This document shows, one piece after another, positions 23,591 to 31,275 of a stretch of 34,484 nt of DNA. The translations under genes and the position numbers were made by a program. The first letter of the stretch is position 1. The number at the start of each line of letters is the position of its first letter. The notes under the pieces were generated by a model, which did not search any database, was not told where the DNA came from, and saw only the letters and a list, made by a program, of their open reading frames with translations. Origin of the DNA: Streptomyces africanus. Lineage in GTDB: Bacteria > Actinomycetota > Actinomycetes > Streptomycetales > Streptomycetaceae. Where the stretch lies: the NCBI RefSeq assembly GCF_002150735.1, contig NZ_MUKA01000183.1:1-34484 (forward strand), read 5' to 3'.

Positions 23591-25480
23591 ATGGGAACGT
23601 ACGAGGATGTCTTCCGCGCCAGCACCGAGGACCCGGAGAGTTTCTGGCTGAGGGCGGCAGAGGCCATCGACTGGGATGTCACTCCCCGACGCGCCCTGGA
23701 CTCCTCGGGCGCACCGTTCTACCACTGGTTCCCTGACGGGCGGCTCAACGTCTGCTTCAACGCGCTCGACCGGCACGTCGAAGCCGGCCGTGGCGGACAA
23801 CCGGCGCTCGTCTACGACTCCCCCGTGACCGACACCCGCCGCACCTACACCTACGGGCAGCTGAAGGACGAGGTGGCGGCCTTCGCCGGAGCCCTCGCAC
23901 AGCTCGGCGTGGGGCGCGGCGACCGTGTGGTCATCTACATGCCGATGGTTCCCGAGGCGGCGGTCGCGATGCTGGCCTGTGCGCGCATCGGCGCGGTCCA
24001 CTCGGTGGTCTTCGGCGGATTCGCCCCGCACGAGCTGGCTCTCCGCATCGACGACGCCACCCCCAAGGTGGTCGTCTCCGCCTCTTGCGGCATCGAGGGC
24101 AAGCGTGTCATCGCGTACAAGCCCCTGCTCGACCGGGCGATCGAGCTCGCCGCCCACAAGCCGGAGAAGAGGGTGATCCTGCAACGCCCGCAGGAGCCGG
24201 CCGCGCTGGGCCCGGACGATCTCGACTGGGCCTGCCTGGTCGCCGACGCGCCCCCGGCCGACTGCGTTCCCGTCGCCGCCACCGATCCGCTCTACATCCT
24301 CTACACGTCCGGAACGACCGGAAAGCCCAAGGGAGTCGTGCGCGACTGCGGCGGCTACGCGGTCGCCCTGCTCTGGTCGATGGGTGCCGTCTACGACGTG
24401 GGCCCGGGCGAGACGATGTTCACCGGCTCCGACGTCGGCTGGGTCGTCGGACACTCCTACATCGTCTACGCGCCCCTGCTGGCCGGCGCGACGACGGTGC
24501 TGTACGAGGGCAAGCCGGTCGGCACGCCGGACGCGGGCCAGTTCTGGCGCGTCGCCTCCGAGTACCGGGTCAAGACCATGTTCACGGCGCCCACCGCCTT
24601 CCGGGCGATCAGGAAGGAGGACCCGAAGGGGGCGCTCACCGCCGGCTACGACCTCTCCCACCTGCGCTACCTCTTCCTCGCCGGTGAGCGCCTCGACCCC
24701 GAGACGTATCACTGGGCGAGCGCCCTGCTGGGCGTGCCGGTGATCGACCACTGGTGGCAGACCGAGACCGGGTGGCCCATCGTCGCCAACCCGGTCGGCA
24801 TCGAAGCCGCGCCCGTCAAGCCCGGCTCCCCCACCCGGCCGCTGCCGGGCTGGGACGTCCGCGTCCTCGACCCCTCGGGCGCACCGGCGCCCGAGGGCGT
24901 CGACGGTGCGATCGTCGTGAAGCTCCCCCTGCCGCCCGGCGCACTCCCCACGCTCTGGAACGACGACGACCGCTACATCGCCTCCTACCTCTCCGCGTAC
25001 GACGGCTACTACCTCACCGGCGACAGCGGGCACATCGACGAAGAGGGCTACGTCTTCGTCATGGGCCGCACCGACGACGTCATCAATGTCGCCGGACACC
25101 GGCTGTCCACCGGCAGCATGGAAGAGGCCCTCGCCGCCCACCCCGACGTCGCCGAATGCGCCGTCATCGGCGTCGCCGACGAACTCAAGGGACAGATCCC
25201 GCGCGGCTTCGTCGTCCTCAAGGCCGGCAGCGATCGCGAGCCGAGCGAGGTCGAGGCCGAACTCGTCCAGCTCGTACGCGGGCGCATCGGCGCCGTCGCC
25301 TCACTCAAGGACGTCACGGTCGTGGCCGCCCTGCCCAAGACCCGCTCGGGAAAGATCCTCCGCAAGACCATGCGCGGCATCGCCGACGGCCACGACGAAC
25401 CCATTCCGTCCACGGTGGACGACCCCGGTGTCATCGAGACACTGCGCCCGGTCCTCCGCCGCACCGGTCACACCCCGTGA
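23591..25480 (+). CDS. prpE: Propionyl-CoA synthetase (propionate--CoA ligase, AMP-forming)
   Basis: 629 residues, matching PrpE (about 628). The ATG has AAAGGAG seven bases upstream. N-terminal ACS domain features: WDVTPRRALDSSGAPFYHWF and FPDGRLNVCFNALDRHV. ATP motif YILYTSGTTGKPKGVV (about 235-250); DHWWQTETGWPI adenylate motif; YYLTGDSGHIDEEGYVFVMG; and the catalytic Lys (about 588) in TRSGKILRK, the site acetylated in this family. SASCGIEGKRVIAYKPLLD is typical of propionyl- rather than acetyl-CoA synthetases. It converts propionate, ATP and CoA to propionyl-CoA in the cytosol, feeding methylmalonyl-CoA and polyketide extender pools. Convergent with the zinc-reductase gene and separated by a shared terminator. 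Confidence 0.93.
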   Translation: MGTYEDVFRASTEDPESFWLRAAEAIDWDVTPRRALDSSGAPFYHWFPDGRLNVCFNALDRHVEAGRGGQPALVYDSPVTDTRRTYTYGQLKDEVAAFAGALAQLGVGRGDRVVIYMPMVPEAAVAMLACARIGAVHSVVFGGFAPHELALRIDDATPKVVVSASCGIEGKRVIAYKPLLDRAIELAAHKPEKRVILQRPQEPAALGPDDLDWACLVADAPPADCVPVAATDPLYILYTSGTTGKPKGVVRDCGGYAVALLWSMGAVYDVGPGETMFTGSDVGWVVGHSYIVYAPLLAGATTVLYEGKPVGTPDAGQFWRVASEYRVKTMFTAPTAFRAIRKEDPKGALTAGYDLSHLRYLFLAGERLDPETYHWASALLGVPVIDHWWQTETGWPIVANPVGIEAAPVKPGSPTRPLPGWDVRVLDPSGAPAPEGVDGAIVVKLPLPPGALPTLWNDDDRYIASYLSAYDGYYLTGDSGHIDEEGYVFVMGRTDDVINVAGHRLSTGSMEEALAAHPDVAECAVIGVADELKGQIPRGFVVLKAGSDREPSEVEAELVQLVRGRIGAVASLKDVTVVAALPKTRSGKILRKTMRGIADGHDEPIPSTVDDPGVIETLRPVLRRTGHTP

Positions 25481-25488
25481 CGGGGTGT
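25470..25488. terminator. Bidirectional terminator spanning the prpE stop codon
   Basis: ACACCCCG (25470-25477) and CGGGGTGT (25481-25488) form a perfect 8-bp stem whose three-base loop is the TGA stop of prpE. The last stem base belongs to the stop of the convergent reductase gene. One hairpin probably ends both transcripts. Confidence 0.7.
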
Positions 25489-26564
25489 CATGGCAGGAGG
25501 AGCACTTTGCCGGTCTGTCGATGGCTTTCCAGGTACGCGTGGGCCTCGGCCGCCTCGGCCAGGGGGTAGGCCCGGTCGATGATCGGGTCGATCTTTCCGT
25601 CCGCCAGCAGTTCCAGGCACAGCTGCTGGTCCCGCAGGGTCGCGCCGCGCACGCTGGCGATCTTCACCTGCCGGCCGATGAGGGCGAGTGCGTCCAGTTC
25701 GAGCCGGGATCCCTGGTCGGTCGGTGTGCCCAGGACGATGACCGTGCCGCCGAGCCGTATGCAGGAAAGGGAGAGCTGGAAGAAGTCGTTGCCGCCGACG
25801 CAGTCCCAGACGGCGTCGGCGCCCAGACCGTGCGTCAGCTCCCGGACCTGTGCCGGCAGCCGGGGATCGGTGGAGTGCAGGATGTGGTCGTAGCCGAGCT
25901 TGCTGAGCGCTTCGTCGCGGTCCGGCTTGGTGGTGGTGCCGATGACGGTGGCTCCGCTCAGCTTCGCCAGTTGTGCGCAGGCGATGGCCATCCCGCCGCT
26001 GGCGCCGGTGATGACCACGGTGTCGCCGGGACCGACGGGTGCCTGTCGCGCGCAGTTGAGCGGGGTGGTGTAGGTCCACATGGTGGCAGCGGCCGTCCCG
26101 AAGTCGATGCCGTCGGGGATGGGCAGGATCGCGTCCTGGCGGCGCACGACGTACTGGGCGTATCCGCCGAAGACCTGGTGCCCGGGGTAGGCGGTGTCGA
26201 TGCACAGGTTTTCGAGTCCGCGTACGCACAGGGCGCAGTTACGGCACGGCGGGTGCGGAAGCTGCACCGCCCTGTCGCCGGGGCGCCACCGGGTGACGTT
26301 CTCGCCGGTGGCGACGATCTCACCGGCCGCGTCCCGGCCGAGCTGGAACGGCACGGGCCACGGCGGCCGTCCTGGGAGAGGCTGCGGCAGGTTGCCCGCG
26401 CGGTACCGCAGATCCCAGCTGTTGACGGCCGTGGCGTGCACGCGCATCAGAATGTCGTCGGGGCCGACCTCGGGAATCGGCACCTCTACGTACTTGAGCA
26501 CCTCGGGCCCGCCATGCTCGAACAGGCGTACGGCCATCATGGTCTGGTCCACTTTCACGTTCAT
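25488..26564 (-). CDS. Zinc-type medium-chain alcohol dehydrogenase/quinone reductase
   Basis: 358 residues from the ATG at 26562-26564; an internal ATG pair at 26535-26540 is an alternative. The GroES-like half has HATAVNSWDLRYRAGNLPQP and PFQLGRDAAGEIVATGEN. The structural-zinc lobe is PPCRNCALCVRGLENLC (C-x2-C-x2-C-x7-C). The usual GHE catalytic motif reads LGRD. The Rossmann half has VVITGASGGMAIACAQLAKL. The C-terminal SHRQTGKVLLL fits this superfamily. It is directly preceded by the duplicated 67-bp promoter with 11-bp-phased repeats, so it is probably switched by the adjacent two-component system. Product and substrate are unknown. Confidence 0.87.
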   Translation of the reverse strand: MNVKVDQTMMAVRLFEHGGPEVLKYVEVPIPEVGPDDILMRVHATAVNSWDLRYRAGNLPQPLPGRPPWPVPFQLGRDAAGEIVATGENVTRWRPGDRAVQLPHPPCRNCALCVRGLENLCIDTAYPGHQVFGGYAQYVVRRQDAILPIPDGIDFGTAAATMWTYTTPLNCARQAPVGPGDTVVITGASGGMAIACAQLAKLSGATVIGTTTKPDRDEALSKLGYDHILHSTDPRLPAQVRELTHGLGADAVWDCVGGNDFFQLSLSCIRLGGTVIVLGTPTDQGSRLELDALALIGRQVKIASVRGATLRDQQLCLELLADGKIDPIIDRAYPLAEAAEAHAYLESHRQTGKVLLLP

Positions 26565-26628
26565 GACCGCCAGGCAACCGCCGCCCCATAAAGCACGTAC
26601 CACTCGGCGTATGAAGCTTCCATGAAGC
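26562..26628 (-). promoter_or_regulatory. Duplicated promoter, copy 1 (before the zinc-type reductase)
   Basis: On the minus strand two GCTTCAT repeats start 11 bp apart (plus-strand ATGAAGC at 26611-26617 and 26622-26628). The second overlaps a -35 TTCATA, followed by 17 bases and -10 TTTATG (26587-26592), then 22 bases to the ATG at 26564. Identical spacing occurs at 30458-30524, with 58 of 67 positions the same. Confidence 0.72.
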
Positions 26629-26677
26629 GGGCTCTCCACCCCGGCGTCCGCTCCCCGTCTCCGACCGGTCGATGGAG

Positions 26678-27808
26678 TCAGCGGGAGACCTGAGGCAGGC
26701 CGCCCTCGGGGGCGGATTCCTGCGGTAGGCGCAGGGTGAACGTCGTTCCCTTGCCCAGTCCGGCGGATTGCGCCGTGACGTCTCCGCCGTGGGCTCGGGC
26801 GATCCCCCGGGCGATGGTTAGGCCGATGCCACTGCCGCCGACGGCCGCGGGCCGGCCGGGGTGATCGAGGCGTTCGAAGCGGCGGAAGATGCGTTCGAGG
26901 TCGTGTTCGGCGATGCCGATGCCGTCGTCCATGACGCGGACGATCACATGGTGCGCGGGAGACGGTCCGGTGTGCACCGACAGGGTCACATGCCCCTGCG
27001 GATCGGATGCGGCCAGTGCGTTGCCGAGCAGGTTCACCAGGACCTGGGTGATCCGGTCCGGGTCGCAGGGGGCGACGACGGGTGTGCCCGCGTCCACAGC
27101 GAGGGTCACCATCTGGTCGTCGTACTGGGGGCGCAGTCGTTCGGCGGTGGCCCGTGCCAGCGTGGCCACGTCGGTGGGCTTGCGGTGAAGATCGAAGGCG
27201 CCCTCCTCCGACCGGGACAGGCTGGAGAGATCGCCCGCCAGGCGCTGCAGCCGGTGAAGGTCGTCGGCGAGGGAGGCGAACATCGCCTCGTCGGGGATGA
27301 AGATGCCGTCGGCCATGCCCTCGATCTGGCCGCGCAGGATGGTGATGGGGGTGCGCATCTCGTGGGCGACCTCGGAGATCAGGCGGGCGCGGCGGCGTTG
27401 GGTGTCGGCGAGGGCTGCCGCCAGCGTGTTGACGTCTTCGACCAGCGCTGCCAGGCCCGGCTCACTGGGGAGTTCGAGGACGTCGTCGTAGTGTCCTTCA
27501 GCGAGCCGGCGCGTGGCGGCGCGCACCCTGTCGAGCGGACGCAACAGAAACCGGGACAGGGCGACGGACGCCGGGAAGGCCGCGGCCACGCCGGACAAGA
27601 GGCCGATCTGAAGAACCACGTCGCCTTCGATGTCGGCGAACCCGAGCCACACCTCGATCAGCCCGCTGACTGCCGCCATGGCCAGCAGGGCCAGGAGGAG
27701 CACCATGACGTGCGAGAGCACCAGCCGGTTGCGGAGCGACAGCCGCTCCTGGAATCGGCGCAGCCGCGCACGGCACCTCTGGTAGACCGGGAAGCCGGAG
27801 GTAAGCAT
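26678..27808 (-). CDS. Sensor histidine kinase (BaeS-like)
   Basis: 376 residues. Two membrane helices (about 30-50 and 65-88) enclose only a short extracytoplasmic loop, suggesting membrane or envelope sensing rather than a large ligand domain. A HAMP region follows (LLRPLDRVRAATRRLAEG). The H box is SEVAHEMRTPI (His 149); the N box is LVNLLGNAL (Asn 263); the G1 box DDGIGI (about 294) and G2 box GGSGIGL (324-330) complete the ATPase. The ATG at 27806-27808 has GGAAGGA upstream. Its response regulator lies upstream on the same strand, but a 221-bp MITE-like element now separates them. It would phosphorylate that regulator. Confidence 0.92.
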   Translation of the reverse strand: MLTSGFPVYQRCRARLRRFQERLSLRNRLVLSHVMVLLLALLAMAAVSGLIEVWLGFADIEGDVVLQIGLLSGVAAAFPASVALSRFLLRPLDRVRAATRRLAEGHYDDVLELPSEPGLAALVEDVNTLAAALADTQRRRARLISEVAHEMRTPITILRGQIEGMADGIFIPDEAMFASLADDLHRLQRLAGDLSSLSRSEEGAFDLHRKPTDVATLARATAERLRPQYDDQMVTLAVDAGTPVVAPCDPDRITQVLVNLLGNALAASDPQGHVTLSVHTGPSPAHHVIVRVMDDGIGIAEHDLERIFRRFERLDHPGRPAAVGGSGIGLTIARGIARAHGGDVTAQSAGLGKGTTFTLRLPQESAPEGGLPQVSR

Positions 27809-27834
27809 GGGCGGGGCGTCCTTCCTGGCCGCTG

Positions 27835-28055
27835 GGGCCTGTCGTTTGGATCACGTCGCAGACGTGGGGTCTGGCACGCGCATCTGCGGCGTTGTCGTCA
27901 GTCGCCAACTCCCCCACGCTCGGCTTCGCTCGCGCGGGCGGTGCCCCCATCGCGTTGACTCCCTCCTCCGCCTTGCAGCTGCACGCACCAGACCCCGCTC
28001 ACCGGCGCTGATCAGCTCTGTCGGTTCCCTGCGACCTGATCCAAACGACAGGCCC
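27835..28055. mobile_element. MITE-like element with 27-bp terminal inverted repeats, no coding capacity
   Basis: The ends read GGGCCTGTCGTTTGGATC... (27835-27861) and its reverse complement (28029-28055), 26 of 27 positions matching. The 221-bp body has no transposase frame. Inside lies CCCCCACGCTCGGCTTCGCT, a string I associate from memory with common Streptomyces intergenic repeats. One end touches the TAG stop of the response-regulator gene and the other lies 26 bp before the kinase start, leaving its ribosome site intact. No clear target-site duplication is seen. Such elements move with a partner transposase elsewhere in the genome; IS5-family ends are my guess. Confidence 0.82.
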
Positions 28056-28759
28056 TAGGCGGAGCGCCCGACGAACCGGTAGCCGATGGTGCGGACAGTG
28101 CCCACGAACCGGGGTGCGTTCGCGTCGTCGCCCAGCGCGCGCCGCAGAGTGCGGATGTGTACGTCCACGACGCGCTCGTCGCCGAAGAAGTCCTCGCCCC
28201 ATACCTGGGTCAGCAGGCCACGCCGGGTGAAGACCCGCCCAGGGGCCCGGGCCAGCGCGAGCAGCAGATCGAAGTCGAGGGCGGACAGCTCCACCGTCCG
28301 GTCGGCGTCGACGAGGACGGTCCGTGTCCCGGGATCGACGGTCAGTCCGTCGAAGCGCAGCTTGTCGTCCTCGTGGGCCGCCTCGGGGCGGCTGTCGGTG
28401 CGCCGCAGGATGGCGCGCACCCGTAGTGCCAGTTCGCGGGGGCTGAACGGCTTGGTGACGTAGTCGTCGCTGCCGGTGGTGAAGCCGATCAGCCGGTCGA
28501 CCTCCTCGTCCCGGGCGGTGAGCATGATCACCGGGAGCCGGCTCGCCTCCCGGATGCGGCGCAGGACCTGGAATCCGTCCAGGCCGGGGAGCATCACATC
28601 GAGCACCACGAGGTCCGGCCGGTCGCGGGTGACGGCCCGCAGGGCGGACGGTCCGTCCGCGGCTTCGATGACGTGGAACCCGTCCGCCTCCAGGTAGCCG
28701 CGCACGGTCATGCGGATCTTGGGTTCGTCATCGACGACCAGAACGCGCTGCGTACTCAT
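28055..28759 (-). CDS. OmpR-family response regulator (BaeR-like)
   Basis: 234 residues. Receiver domain: DDE (10-12), phospho-acceptor Asp 54 in VVLDVMLPGLDG, Thr in IMLTARDEE and Lys in DYVTKPFSPRELALR. The C-terminal winged helix has LTVDPGTRTVLVDADRTVEL, FTRRGLLTQVWG, RVVDVHIRTLRRALGDD and VGTVRTIGYRFVG, all classic. Its TAG stop touches the MITE-like element, beyond which lies the partner kinase. OmpR-type proteins bind direct repeats at about 11-bp pitch, the pattern found in the duplicated promoters at 26562-26628 and 30458-30524. Upstream is the amidohydrolase gene after 212 bp of sequence with no recognised feature. Confidence 0.94.
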   Translation of the reverse strand: MSTQRVLVVDDEPKIRMTVRGYLEADGFHVIEAADGPSALRAVTRDRPDLVVLDVMLPGLDGFQVLRRIREASRLPVIMLTARDEEVDRLIGFTTGSDDYVTKPFSPRELALRVRAILRRTDSRPEAAHEDDKLRFDGLTVDPGTRTVLVDADRTVELSALDFDLLLALARAPGRVFTRRGLLTQVWGEDFFGDERVVDVHIRTLRRALGDDANAPRFVGTVRTIGYRFVGRSA

Positions 28760-28971
28760 CGTGCTCGCTTTCCATCGTCGAAGTGGGGAAAGGGAGGGCC
28801 CTCGTGGCCGCGGTGACCGGCGGCTTGGAGGGGGAACGCCTCGAATGCGGCCAGCGTACGGGGGATGTCGTGGCCGCTGCCGACCGGCAACGTGCGGCCC
28901 TCGACGGCAAGAGCGCCGCCCGCACCTCGTCGGCGGGGCGTCGGGCGGCGGGCTTGGTGTGCGGTCGCGGC

Positions 28972-30156
28972 TCAGCGCGAGCCGGAGCGGCGTATACGCG
29001 CCCGCAGCTTCGGGAACTGTTCGAGGGCGTTGGTCCGCTCGAGAGCGATCCGCTGGCGCCGGTTGTAGACCTCGTCGACGCTCGGTTCGGGGTCGCCTTC
29101 CTCAAGAAGCGGCAGGCTGCCCTTGAGGAAGGGCATCGTCTCGACGTTGTCGGCCGTGTAGAGGTGGCGGGTCGCCGGCCAGTCGCTGCCGAACATGATG
29201 TGGTCAGCCGGCACCAGCGACGACAGCGGCTGCAACTGCGCGGCGGTGAACGCCTGTGCGTCGTCGAAGTACATCCGCGAGAGGTACGTGAGGGGGCCTT
29301 CCGGCAGCACCTCGTTGAACGGCGGGAAGGCCGAGTGCCGTGTCGCGAGCCGGAAGGCCAGGAACGGCAGTGCGCCGCCGCAGTGCGTGAAGTGCCAGCG
29401 GATGTTCGGGTAGTCCCGCAGGACACCGTTGTAGATCAGGCTCGTCATCGCACGGGTCGCGTCGAAGGTGTACTCGAAGACGTTGTTCCCGGCCGGGATG
29501 TCGGGGCCGAAGCAGAGCTTCGGAGCCGGGTTCACCTCCGGACCCGTCGGGTGGACGTAGACGTAGGCACCGCGGTCGTTGAGGATCTCGTACAGCGGCG
29601 CGAAGGACGGATCGCCCAGGTAGGTGCCTTTGTAGTTGGTGAGCAGGCAGATGCCGTCGAGGTCCAGTTCGCCGAGCGCGCGGTCCACCTCGGCCACCGA
29701 GCCCTCGATGTCGGGCATCGGGGTGACCGCGAAGATCCCGAACCGGTCACCGCGGGTCTGCACGAGGTCGCGGGCGTAGTCGTTGACCGCGCGGGCGGTG
29801 GCGCGCCGGTCGTCGACCGGGCCGACGGTGACCTGGAGGTCGCCGAACGACAGGACGCTGGCCTGGATCCGGTACTGGTCCATGAAGGCCAGGTGCCGCT
29901 CGACCGACCACGGACCGTACGCCCCGGTGATGGCGCCGAGCAGGCCATAGCGCTTCAGGTAGTCGTTGTACACGTCGGGGCTGTAGTGCGCGTGGGTGTC
30001 GATACGCCAGTTGCCCTTCGGCAGCCCCGGGCCGGACGCTGCCGCCTCCGGACTGGCCATGGCAGCAGGCACCGTGGCCGCCGCCGCCGTGACAAGCGCC
30101 GCGGCCGATGCCCCTTCGATCATCCTTCGACGCGAGACGTTCCGTCGCAGGTTCAT
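28972..30156 (-). CDS. Tat-exported amidohydrolase/decarboxylase of the ACMSD family
   Basis: 394 residues; GAGGAA lies seven bases before the ATG. A twin-arginine signal is evident: NVSRRRMIEG, hydrophobic ASAAALVTAAAATVPAAMA with likely cleavage after it. The catalytic domain has metal ligands in RIDTHAHYSP (His 55, His 57), YVHPTG (His 202), FTHCGG (His 258) and FGSDWPATR (Asp 325). This is the amidohydrolase-2 set found in alpha-amino-carboxymuconate-semialdehyde, 6-methylsalicylate and 5-carboxyvanillate decarboxylases. Export of such a zinc or manganese enzyme via Tat, which carries folded metalloproteins, is consistent but less common for the family. It lies between the response regulator and the second copy of the duplicated promoter, which probably drives it through a leader of about 300 bases. 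Confidence 0.87.
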   Translation of the reverse strand: MNLRRNVSRRRMIEGASAAALVTAAAATVPAAMASPEAAASGPGLPKGNWRIDTHAHYSPDVYNDYLKRYGLLGAITGAYGPWSVERHLAFMDQYRIQASVLSFGDLQVTVGPVDDRRATARAVNDYARDLVQTRGDRFGIFAVTPMPDIEGSVAEVDRALGELDLDGICLLTNYKGTYLGDPSFAPLYEILNDRGAYVYVHPTGPEVNPAPKLCFGPDIPAGNNVFEYTFDATRAMTSLIYNGVLRDYPNIRWHFTHCGGALPFLAFRLATRHSAFPPFNEVLPEGPLTYLSRMYFDDAQAFTAAQLQPLSSLVPADHIMFGSDWPATRHLYTADNVETMPFLKGSLPLLEEGDPEPSVDEVYNRRQRIALERTNALEQFPKLRARIRRSGSR

Positions 30157-30355
30157 GTCCAGTTCCTCTTCCTTCTGTGCGCGCGTCAGGTCGTATGCAC
30201 GTGCGTCACGGCGCCGTCGCCGGGCAGGTGTTGCGCAGGACGGCGATGCTCCCCGCCGTCATGGACACCGCTGCCTCCGCGCGCCGGGACGGCGACGCGG
30301 GCGTGTAAGTCGCTTCTCTGCCGGGCCAGTCGCCGTCAGCAGATCGATCCGGCGC

Positions 30356-30460
30356 TCATGCGTGGGAACCCCATGGCGCCGACCCGGCCGCGCCGGCCGG
30401 CAGTCGTCGCACAGCAGGGTGATCAGCGCTGTCCAGCGACGGGACGAGGAGTACGTGCAT
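30356..30460 (-). CDS. Possible 34-codon small ORF behind the duplicated promoter
   Basis: The second copy of the 67-bp promoter includes the equivalent of the reductase start codon (ATG at 30458-30460). That ATG opens a 34-residue frame beginning MHVLLVPSLDSADHP and ending at 30356. It has no clear ribosome site and no recognised homology, and may be a fossil of the duplicated gene start. The rest of the 371-bp gap (30157-30355) shows nothing recognisable on either strand. Confidence 0.25.
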   Translation of the reverse strand: MHVLLVPSLDSADHPAVRRLPAGAAGSAPWGSHA

Positions 30461-30524
30461 GACCGTCAGACAACAGGCGCCTCATAAAGCACGTACCACT
30501 GAGCACATGAAGCTTCCATGAAGC
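30458..30524 (-). promoter_or_regulatory. Duplicated promoter, copy 2 (upstream of the amidohydrolase)
   Basis: Same layout as 26562-26628: plus-strand ATGAAGC at 30507-30513 and 30518-30524 (11-bp pitch), -35 TTCATG, 17-base spacer, -10 TTTATG and 22 bases to an ATG. The core 42 bp match at 38 positions. It starts right after the stop of the TetR gene and points toward the amidohydrolase. Confidence 0.7.
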
Positions 30525-30527
30525 CGA

Positions 30528-31127
30528 CTACTGGGAGGCCTGCAGGGCGTCGGCACGCTGCAGCGTGGTGAGCCACTGGGCCACGACGGCGTCGATGAAG
30601 GCGTCGGTGACCTGGCCGCGGTCGAGGAAGAGCCGGGCGAGGACGGGCCCGTACAGCAGGGTGAACTCGTCCTCGCTGATCTGGACGCCCGAAGGCTCCA
30701 GCAGCTTGTTGAACCCGGCGTAGCGGTCTTCGCCGATGCGGACGAGTGCCCGGGCGCTGTCGGGATCGTGGTCGGCCTGGGCGGTGACGGCCAGAGCCGC
30801 GGTGCGCACGGCCGGCACGCCGACCCCGGCGCGCAGGCTCTTCAGCCACGCGGTGGCCACGGCACCCACGTCGCTGCCCGGTTCGGGGTAGGTGCCGAGG
30901 TCGGGGCCTTCGAGGACGAGGTCGAAGAGCAGGGCGGCTCGGGTGGGCCAGTGCCGGTAGAGGGTCTGACGGGTGACCTCTGCCCGCTCGGCCAGCAGGG
31001 CATAGGTCAGCCCGGCCGGTCCGACCTGAGGCAGCAGCTCCCGGGCGACGGCCAGCACGCGGTTGCGGGTGCGCTGCACGCGCGGGTTGCCCGGGCTCGG
31101 CTGACGGCGATGGAGGGGCTGCTTCAT
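30528..31127 (-). CDS. TetR-family regulator
   Basis: 199 residues. After a basic N-terminal extension (HRRQPSPGNPRVQRTRNRV) the DNA-binding domain has LTYALLAERAEVTRQTLYRH and WPTRAALLFDLVLEG. The ligand domain is Ala-rich with no obvious Cys, unlike the two NemR-like TetR proteins at 16.4 and 20.7 kb. It is divergent from an alpha/beta hydrolase gene, and the 148-bp gap contains three 19-bp operator copies, so it most likely represses itself and the hydrolase-monooxygenase pair. The GGTGGCGGC stretch is only a fair ribosome site. Inducer unknown. Confidence 0.9.
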   Translation of the reverse strand: MKQPLHRRQPSPGNPRVQRTRNRVLAVARELLPQVGPAGLTYALLAERAEVTRQTLYRHWPTRAALLFDLVLEGPDLGTYPEPGSDVGAVATAWLKSLRAGVGVPAVRTAALAVTAQADHDPDSARALVRIGEDRYAGFNKLLEPSGVQISEDEFTLLYGPVLARLFLDRGQVTDAFIDAVVAQWLTTLQRADALQASQ

Positions 31128-31146
31128 GCCGCCACCCTACCTGCAC

Positions 31147-31239
31147 ATCATACATCGAGTGTGATTGAGGTCACATTGCAATCCGAATCATACGTAGCGT
31201 GTGATACACCTACGAGAGCAATCACACGCTTTGGATGAT
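31147..31239. promoter_or_regulatory. Three 19-bp TetR operators between divergent genes
   Basis: ATCATAC-ATCGA-GTGTGAT (31147-31165), ATCATAC-GTAGC-GTGTGAT (31187-31205) and, reversed, ATCACAC-GCTTT-GGATGAT (31221-31239). Arms of 7 bp flank a 5-bp spacer; the starts are 40 and 34 bp apart. They fill the gap between the TetR start (31127) and the hydrolase start. Confidence 0.8.
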
Positions 31240-31275
31240 TCTTGCGTGACGGTGCCTATTCGAAAGGCGATGACC

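Noticed and set aside
27838..28058. Plus-strand frame of about 80 codons covering the MITE-like element
   Set aside because: Translation is low complexity, lacks a ribosome site and is bounded by the inverted repeats. No transposase motif.
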